From NCBI GenBank assembly GCA_026707225.1, contig JAPOXG010000084.1, positions 1 to 64,000 on the forward strand: 64,000 nucleotides of DNA. The letters run 5' to 3'. Position 1 is the stretch's first letter, and every line of letters starts with the position of its first letter. Under the pieces are notes generated by a model, which was not told the origin of the DNA, did no database searches, and saw only the letters and a list, made by a program, of their open reading frames with translations. Below, piece by piece: positions 57,343 to 64,000 of this stretch. Source of the DNA: Chloroflexota bacterium. GTDB taxonomy: Bacteria > Chloroflexota > Anaerolineae > Aggregatilineales > Phototrophicaceae. The translations under genes and the position numbers were made by a program.

Positions 57343-60300
57343 ATGTCGCAACCGATGAACGCGGGCGCGAGCCAATCGATTATCAATTATGAGGATGAGC
57401 CGGCGCGGCCGCCGCCAAAGCTCGAGGTCGGTTTAGCCGGCTGGATGCGGCAGAACCTCTTCAGTTCGCCCGTCGATATTGTCGTCACGATCCTGACTTC
57501 GCTGCTTATCCTGGGCTTGCTCATCGGTTTCTTCGACTGGGCGATCCGCTCGGCAAACTGGTTCGCCATCATCAACAATCAGCGCCTGTTCATGATGCTT
57601 TCATTTGAGCCGATCTTCGAGTGGCGCCTCGCGCTGACGGTTCTGCTGGCCGCTTTATTGACGGGCATGAGCCTGGCCGCCTGGGCGCGCCGCTCGGTCC
57701 GCGTACTGGCGAGCGTGTCGCTCGGCGCTGTGGTCATCGTCGGCGCGCTGCCACCGATCATCGAAGCGACCATTGAGCAGCCGCGTTCGTATTTCACCGC
57801 GGGCAATGTGGATATCGTCGACCGCGCCACCGCATTAAAGCCACAGGCTGAGTTGGCTTTTATCGCGCAGGCGGGCGAGACGGTGTCGGTCAGCCTGGCG
57901 CTTGATGAAGTTATCGATATTGAAACCTTGAGCCGACTCTCCGGTTTTTCCGACCGCGGCTCGAACGCATTGGGCAACGCCGCGCTCAATCGGATTGAAC
58001 AGCGAGCCAAGACCGGCGAAACCTTCGACCAGATGGCCAGCGGGGAATTGACCGAATCGCTCGAAGAACGCACGCGGCTGAATATCCGAACCTTCACCCG
58101 CACGAACGACATGTTGGCTTCGACCCAGAACTATGTCGCGCGCACGGGCGGCCTTTTCACCTCGGCCGGCGCCGAAGTCGGCGAGCTGCGCTATTGGCTG
58201 GGCCGGCTGGAGCGCGCCGCTATAGGCTTGGACCCGCCAGATGACGCTATCCTGACGCAGGCGGAAGCGGTTGATGACGCGGTCAAGAACCTGTCGGTCA
58301 ACGATGCGATTCCGCCTGACCTTCGCGATGCCATTGACCAACTGTCCGCCACGATTTTGGCGAGCGAGCAACTGGAAGATCTGGGCGAAATCTTGATCTT
58401 GCACTTGTCGGAAGATCTGATCGGAAAACCGGACCAACCGAATGCTGATGAAGAATTGATCAAGCCATTGCCGCGCGAAACCGCCTTCCTGCGCGATATG
58501 TTCGTGCGCTTATTGACGCCGCAGTCTGTGGTGGGCTTATATGAACTCGGTCAGACGCCGATGGCGGTGGCGATCCTGGATGCGCAGACGCGGGAGGCGT
58601 TGGCGGAAGGGGTTCTGAGCGGGGCGGGCGATGCGGTTTCATACGATATTTCGGCCGATGGCTGGTATATCCTTAGCAAGAATGCGGCGCCGGGAGAAGA
58701 AGGCAGCACCATCCTGGCGGCGAACGGCATCTACCCGATCGTCGAGCGTAAGCTCAGCGCCACCGAGTCGCAATTTGCGCGCTTGACCGATAATGAGCTG
58801 GTCGTCACCGCGAGCCGCCCGCGGCGCGATGGCAAATCGATACCGGTTGCCGTACTGATCGACAATCAGTTTCGCGGCCGGCGCGATCTGCAAACTTATC
58901 TCATTCATTTCATCCCGCCATTTTTTGAACAGGTCGAAGCGCTGCTGATTCCCTTCCTCATCACGGTCGCATGGGGATTTGTTCTGGGGCGAGCGGCCGC
59001 TCACCTGCTAGGCGAGAACTCGGTCTTCAACAATAGAAGCAGCCGGGCGACGGTATTGGCTTGGTCGATGACGCCACTGCTCATTCTGCTGCTCTACTTC
59101 GCTTTGCTTGATGGGGCCGGGGCGATCACGGGACTCATTGGCGCAGTCCTGCGAATCGCCGCTGCCTTTGGCGCCGTGTTGGCGGTGCGGCGGGGCGAGG
59201 CTTGGCTCAACCAAAACAATCAGGGCGAGGATGCCGAAGGCTCAACCAATCGGCTGCTGATTTATGGCTGGGGCGCCTATCCCCTAATCATGTTCGCTTT
59301 GGCATCGGGCATCGGCGGATTGTCCGGCGCGACGCTCGGCAGCGCGGCTGGCGGTCTGATCTGGCTGCTGCTGATGTACATCATCGGCCTCAACTTCCGT
59401 GGGCCGCAGGGTTATGTCTTGCTGGTCGGCGGCTTCTTTCTGCAGATCGCGCAAGCCTTTCTAATCAACCTGGTTTGGGACGGCTGGTATTCTGAGCCTT
59501 CCATATCGATACTGCTTTGGCTGGCGCTCGCCGTCATCGGCGTCATGGCCGGCATCAGCGGCGCCCGGCTGAATGGCGCGCTGGACCTGGCGATTAAGCG
59601 ATACGGCTATCTGATCGGCTGCATCGCCTTTCCCTTTGTCCTGCTCAATACCAATATCACGTCGGCGGCCGGCGACAGTTCGGCGGCGCTGTTGGCCGGC
59701 GTCGCCTTCCTGCTCTGGATAGCCTGGATGTTCTTCAGCGGCGCTACCAAATGGACGTCGAATCGAATCATCATTGGACTGCTGCTGCTGACATTCTTAT
59801 GGATGCAAAGTTTCACTGGCGTTGACCGCTGGTCAACCATTTATTTTGTCGTTTGGCTCGCCGGCGGCGTGGTCGCCTTCAAGCGCGGCGAAAGGGCGCA
59901 GGTGGACAAGCGGATGGACCTGGGCGCGCCTGGCGGAACCCTGGTCAATCGTTATCCGCTGCCTGCCATCGCCGCGGTCGCCGCCGCTTGGCTGGCCGCG
60001 CTGTGGATCATCCCCGGCATCATCTCCGGCTTGGGCGCGCAGGGCGCCTTGCAGGCATCACCTGATGATCTGCTGCCATTATCCGACAAGCGTGTCTGGG
60101 GCGGTCTGATGATCACGATGCAGCTGACCGTGCTTGGCATCGCCGCTTCTTTTCCTATCGGCCTGGCGTTGGCGCTGGGGCGGCGCAGCAATCTCGCAGT
60201 GGTCAAATACACCTGCATTCTTTACATTGAGTTGGTGCGCGGCGTGCCCCTGATTACGATCCTGTTTTTGGCCTCTTTGCTGGTGCCGCTGGTGGACCCG

Positions 60301-60741
60301 AATCTGGCGGCGATTGACCAGGCGGTGCGCGCTTGGGTCGCCTTTACCATGTTCAGCGCCGCCTACCTGGCGGAGAATGTACGCGGCGGCTTGCAGTCCA
60401 TCGATCGCGGCCAGACCGAGGCGGCGCAGGCGATTGGATTGTCGAACTGGCAGACGACGCTCTTCATCTTGCTGCCGCAGGCTTTGCGCGCGGTGATCCC
60501 GGCGTTGGTCGGGCAGTTCATCTCATTGTTCAAGGATACATCGCTGGTATTCATCGTGGGCTTGGCCGATATCCTCGGCGTCGCCTCGCGCGTGGTGGCG
60601 CAAGCGGAATTCCTGCAAAGGCGCCAGGAGACCTTCTTGTACGTGGCGATTCTCTTCTTTGTGTTCAGTTACATCATGTCTTATATCAGCCGGAAGATCG
60701 AAGCGACCGGCTCGGGGGCGGTGCGGGCGCAGCAGCTATGA
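57343..60741 (+). CDS. aapM: Oversized amino-acid ABC transporter permease (AapM-like) with ~900-residue N-terminal region
   Basis: An 1132-residue protein. Only the last ~220 residues are the normal permease domain (VWGGLMITMQLTVLGIAASFP, LYIELVRGVPLITILF, and the EAA loop QTEAAQAIGLSNWQTTLFIL). Before it come two membrane segments, a large extracytoplasmic domain (about residues 140-520) with no family I recognise, and a block of about ten further hydrophobic segments (about 530-890). Ordinary AapM is ~380-400 residues. It lies 7 nt after aapQ, so translation is coupled. The extra parts may sense or gate amino-acid uptake; this is speculation. Confidence 0.85.
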   Translation: MSQPMNAGASQSIINYEDEPARPPPKLEVGLAGWMRQNLFSSPVDIVVTILTSLLILGLLIGFFDWAIRSANWFAIINNQRLFMMLSFEPIFEWRLALTVLLAALLTGMSLAAWARRSVRVLASVSLGAVVIVGALPPIIEATIEQPRSYFTAGNVDIVDRATALKPQAELAFIAQAGETVSVSLALDEVIDIETLSRLSGFSDRGSNALGNAALNRIEQRAKTGETFDQMASGELTESLEERTRLNIRTFTRTNDMLASTQNYVARTGGLFTSAGAEVGELRYWLGRLERAAIGLDPPDDAILTQAEAVDDAVKNLSVNDAIPPDLRDAIDQLSATILASEQLEDLGEILILHLSEDLIGKPDQPNADEELIKPLPRETAFLRDMFVRLLTPQSVVGLYELGQTPMAVAILDAQTREALAEGVLSGAGDAVSYDISADGWYILSKNAAPGEEGSTILAANGIYPIVERKLSATESQFARLTDNELVVTASRPRRDGKSIPVAVLIDNQFRGRRDLQTYLIHFIPPFFEQVEALLIPFLITVAWGFVLGRAAAHLLGENSVFNNRSSRATVLAWSMTPLLILLLYFALLDGAGAITGLIGAVLRIAAAFGAVLAVRRGEAWLNQNNQGEDAEGSTNRLLIYGWGAYPLIMFALASGIGGLSGATLGSAAGGLIWLLLMYIIGLNFRGPQGYVLLVGGFFLQIAQAFLINLVWDGWYSEPSISILLWLALAVIGVMAGISGARLNGALDLAIKRYGYLIGCIAFPFVLLNTNITSAAGDSSAALLAGVAFLLWIAWMFFSGATKWTSNRIIIGLLLLTFLWMQSFTGVDRWSTIYFVVWLAGGVVAFKRGERAQVDKRMDLGAPGGTLVNRYPLPAIAAVAAAWLAALWIIPGIISGLGAQGALQASPDDLLPLSDKRVWGGLMITMQLTVLGIAASFPIGLALALGRRSNLAVVKYTCILYIELVRGVPLITILFLASLLVPLVDPNLAAIDQAVRAWVAFTMFSAAYLAENVRGGLQSIDRGQTEAAQAIGLSNWQTTLFILLPQALRAVIPALVGQFISLFKDTSLVFIVGLADILGVASRVVAQAEFLQRRQETFLYVAILFFVFSYIMSYISRKIEATGSGAVRAQQL

Positions 60742-60773
60742 CGCGCGCGGAAACAGGGTAGGCGGAGGTTCCA

Positions 60774-61544
<771 letters not shown>

Positions 61545-61582
61545 CCAGCATTACTGTGGTGAGCGCAGCCCCCAGTCATTAA

Positions 61583-61660
61583 GAGGGGCGACCCACCGGC
61601 TCGCCCGTACAAGATCAGAAAGTTGGCATGCGTGTACGGGTCAGCCGGTGGCTGACCCTT
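61583..61660. repeat. Inverted pair of dispersed palindromic repeats
   Basis: GAGGGGCGACCCACCGGCTC (from 61583, continuing GCCCGTAC) and, in opposite orientation, GTACGGGTCAGCCGGTGGCT (from 61634, continuing GACCCTT). They face each other across 23 nt and could fold into a large hairpin at the operon end. Confidence 0.75.
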
Positions 61661-61732
61661 ATATCGGCGGTCCGAGGCTACGGGCGAATCAGTGGCGCGC
61701 GTAGACACGGTGGGTCGGTCGTCCATATTTCA

Positions 61733-63445
61733 TTATGGATCCAGCTTATCCAATTCCTCTTGCAGCAGTTTCCGCAGCAAATCCGGCGTTGCGTCCTTCA
61801 CCGGCGCGCCACCGATGACGAATGTCGGCGTGCTGCGAATGCCTAGGGCGGCGCCGCGATCGTGATCATAGCGCACGGTCGCCACGTGGACGCCGGCTTC
61901 ATAGCAGCTGCGAAGCGCATCCGCATCCAGCCCGACGTCCGCGCCCAATTGCAGCAGTTCATCGGCGCTTGCCCGTCCCTGTTCCGCTTGGGTGTAGATG
62001 GCATGGTGCATTGTCCAGAATTGCTCGTTGCCTTGGTCAAGGGCGCACTGCGCGATTTCGGCGGCCATCTGGCTGTAAGGCGGCACGATGATCGGAATAT
62101 CGCGGTAGACGAAGTTGACCCGCCCTTCGAATCCCTCTAGCAGCGCTTCGACGATGCCTTCCTCATGCCAGTATTTGCAGGCGTGGCAGCCGTAAGCGCC
62201 GTACTCGACCAGAGTGACGGGCGCGTCTGGGTCGCCCAGAATCGGGTCGAGCTCATAGCGGGCGATTTCTTCCGCGCTCGGCGGCTGATAGCCATAGAGG
62301 AGGGTATCGGGATAGAAGGCGGCCCAGGCGAACCAGAAATGGGGGAAGGCGTTAATCTGCCTCAGTTGCCTTCCCGCCAGGTCGCCAGAGACGGCGCTGC
62401 CGAAGATATTCCAGCTGCTGCCGGTCTCGGCATCGACGATATCGCCGTCGACCCGCTCAAAGGTCAACGAGCGGCCATCGACGACGCGGTCAAATAGCGC
62501 GGCCATGCCGACATCGCGCGACAAGTCAATGCTGGCTGCGTCCAACGCGCTGAAGGCGCCCGGCTGCCAGATCGCCACCACATCGGTATCGGCGGCGCGG
62601 TCATTGATGACGCCTGCTTCCGCCAGTGCCGGGAAGGGATAAGCGACGCTGACCCCGTCGAAATTTGCGCCGAGGACGCGCTCGGTCGCCAAGAGGCGGT
62701 CATCCAGCGCGCCCATGAACAGGAAGGGACGCGGACTGCTGTCGTAATTGACGTAGGGATTGCTGCCGTAGAAGCGGCCCTGAGTCGACAGCACTTGTCC
62801 CTGTGGATACTGCGCTTTGAAGGCGGCATAGCCGACCAACTGCGATGGCACGATATCCAGCAGCCGGCCCGTATGCGCCCCGACGATGCCTTCGCCGGTC
62901 AGCTGCTGCCATAGCGTCTGCGTCACATCGTCCCACATAATCAGGTCGCTATGGCGCAGCAAGCCGCTGACGCCGAAGCGCAAGACTTCACCATCGATGC
63001 GCCGGTCGAAAACGATGGCGCTATTGCACAAGGGGCAGAAGGTGACGGCGACGGGCAGGTCGTTGATGACATCATTGGCGATTTCGTGGCGCGTCAAAAT
63101 GGCCAATGGATAGGCGCGCGCGACCCCATCAATTTCCAGCGCGATCACTGGCGAGGCCGGCTGCAGCCATAGGTCGGCGGTCGCCAGGTCATCAAACTGG
63201 GGATGGTCGATTGGCGGGATGCCATCGCGGCCGACGCCGCCCGACATGATTTCATAGAAGACGCCTTCCTGGCTCTTGCAGACGTCCATCAAATCCCAGA
63301 CTCGCCGCCAATTCTTCAGCAAGTTTTCGTCATCGAATGGAGCGGGCGGCTGGTCACAGCTGAGCTGCGCCAGGGCGGCGGTCGGCAGCAGGATTAGTAT
63401 GATGATGAGCAGTACGGGCTTGGTGACGCGAAGTTGTGGAAACAT
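61733..63445 (-). CDS. DUF3179 domain protein fused to a DsbA-type thioredoxin domain
   Basis: A ~570-residue exported protein. A signal peptide (PVLLIIILILLPTAALAQL) is followed by a DUF3179 domain (about residues 60-370) with the typical PVAVTFCPLCNSAIVF, RFGVSGLLRHSDLIMWD and a C-terminal NAFPHFWFAWAAFYPDT. A DsbA/thioredoxin-like domain (about 400-570) carries the CxxC site in YGAYGCHACKYWHEEG and ends near STPTFVIGG. DUF3179 is uncharacterised; the fusion suggests an extracytoplasmic redox role. ATG 63445 is chosen because AAAGGAC precedes it and it starts the signal peptide; the longer frame to 63598 lacks these. Confidence 0.85.
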   Translation of the reverse strand: MFPQLRVTKPVLLIIILILLPTAALAQLSCDQPPAPFDDENLLKNWRRVWDLMDVCKSQEGVFYEIMSGGVGRDGIPPIDHPQFDDLATADLWLQPASPVIALEIDGVARAYPLAILTRHEIANDVINDLPVAVTFCPLCNSAIVFDRRIDGEVLRFGVSGLLRHSDLIMWDDVTQTLWQQLTGEGIVGAHTGRLLDIVPSQLVGYAAFKAQYPQGQVLSTQGRFYGSNPYVNYDSSPRPFLFMGALDDRLLATERVLGANFDGVSVAYPFPALAEAGVINDRAADTDVVAIWQPGAFSALDAASIDLSRDVGMAALFDRVVDGRSLTFERVDGDIVDAETGSSWNIFGSAVSGDLAGRQLRQINAFPHFWFAWAAFYPDTLLYGYQPPSAEEIARYELDPILGDPDAPVTLVEYGAYGCHACKYWHEEGIVEALLEGFEGRVNFVYRDIPIIVPPYSQMAAEIAQCALDQGNEQFWTMHHAIYTQAEQGRASADELLQLGADVGLDADALRSCYEAGVHVATVRYDHDRGAALGIRSTPTFVIGGAPVKDATPDLLRKLLQEELDKLDP

Positions 63446-63559
63446 GGTTTGTCCTTTCAGCAAGAATTCGCTTGGATAACGTGGCGCCGAATTAGTAAGT
63501 TCAAGTACGCAATGATAATAACCGCCGCATGAATGAAACTGCCCAAATAAACGAACGTT

Positions 63560-63588
63560 GTAGGGGCAGCCACCGGCTCGCCCGTACA
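63560..63588. repeat. Dispersed palindromic repeat
   Basis: GTAGGGGCAGCCACCGGCTC (continuing GCCCGTACA), the best-preserved form of the family, in the 278-nt gap between the two DUF3179 genes. Confidence 0.75.
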
Positions 63589-63723
63589 CGTTTCTCATCG
63601 TTTGAGGATTTATGATTATGGAAAGACTATCACCGCTTCCTTTGATTCAATAAATGTTGCGATAGGCGCTGCCCTCTACGGGCACATCGAGTACAGGAGT
63701 TTCATCCGTAAACGTCATTGATA

Positions 63724-64000
63724 CTAACCTCCATTGATCAGCGTGTCGGGATAGAAGGCGGCCCACGCGAACCAGAAGTGCGGAAACGCGTGCAGCTGAC
63801 GGAGCTTGACGCCCGCCAGCACCCGTTCCATTGCGGGCAGCCGCGGGTCGAGCGTTCCGGCAAAGAGAAAGGGAGATGGGTTGCTGTCGCAGCCTCGGTA
63901 TGGATTGTTGCCGTAGGCTCCCAAGGGTCCGCGCAGCACCTTGCCGTCAGGATGACGATCGCGGAACAAGCCAAAGCTGATCAGCTGCGAGGTGACCAAG
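63724..64000 (-). CDS. DUF3179 protein, partial and internally shortened
   Basis: The frame is open to the right window edge, so the N terminus lies outside. The visible ~91 residues match the neighbouring DUF3179 domain twice: FGLFRDRHPDGKVLRGPLG with NPYRGCDSNPSPFLFAGTLD, and then, after RLPAMERVL, directly KLRQLHAFPHFWFAWAAFY. In the neighbour these two segments are separated by about 100 residues, so an internal deletion has joined them. No thioredoxin domain follows. It may be a pseudogene or a minimal form. Confidence 0.65.
   Translation of the reverse strand, partial: LVTSQLISFGLFRDRHPDGKVLRGPLGAYGNNPYRGCDSNPSPFLFAGTLDPRLPAMERVLAGVKLRQLHAFPHFWFAWAAFYPDTLINGG

Overview
The window looks like a chromosomal segment of a GC-rich bacterium, most probably a member of the Chloroflexota (Anaerolineae-like). 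The evidence is the style of GroES/GroEL, paired ClpC-type ATPases, a helix-hairpin-helix membrane protein, a full-length LeuS and a general amino-acid ABC transporter with oversized permeases. This placement is inference from protein style; no 16S rRNA or other marker is present. No phage, integrase, transposase or CRISPR array was seen.

Layout. 1-2.5 kb: the tail of an ArsA-like ATPase, a PhyH dioxygenase, a VOC protein and a small membrane protein. 2.7-14.4 kb: a penicillin-binding-protein-like pseudoenzyme and three paralogous polytopic membrane proteins (DUF6056/GT-C-like), interleaved with the CIRCE-controlled groESL operon and a tandem pair of tiny coiled-coil genes that share one terminator sequence. 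14.4-22.6 kb: a proteostasis/translation block with clpC, a stand-alone Clp-N-domain protein, an S1-domain protein and a second clpC with an acidic tail. 22.8-24.4 kb: an XRE-ImmA/IrrE plus MazF-like toxin pair. 24.4-29.5 kb: a glycosyltransferase, a flippase, a FolC-like ligase and a methyltransferase. 29.6-32.8 kb: a tight cupin / MetE-like / histidinol-dehydrogenase-like catabolic cluster. 32.8-46.2 kb: a DUF433-DUF5615 toxin-antitoxin-like pair, NAD synthetase, a PPOX flavoprotein, a uracil-DNA-glycosylase-like protein, a very long UxaA-type dehydratase, a shikimate-kinase-like protein lacking its P-loop, HAD and SDR proteins, tRNA-Ala(GGC) and a dipeptidase.

46.2-54 kb is the most unusual part. 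leuS is flanked by two paralogous secreted proteins made of fibronectin-III-like domains, a poly-glutamine tract, Pro-rich PPPPPTNTP repeats and paired helical modules. One copy is broken by an in-frame TAG and a +1 frameshift. The other is interrupted by a 14-nt poly-C tract inside its signal-peptide region, exactly where slipped-strand phase variation would switch it on or off. Just downstream, at 54.0-54.3 kb, a SelW/Rdx-family gene carries an in-frame UGA at the CxxU position, followed at the right distance by a hairpin with the bacterial SECIS layout: a probable selenoprotein that ordinary gene calling would truncate.

54.4-61.5 kb encodes an AapJQMP-type amino-acid ABC transporter whose second permease is about three times the usual length. 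61.7-64 kb holds a DUF3179-DsbA fusion and the end of a second, internally shortened DUF3179 gene. Short palindromic repeats of the form TAGGGGCGA...TCGCCCGTACA are scattered in the intergenic gaps.
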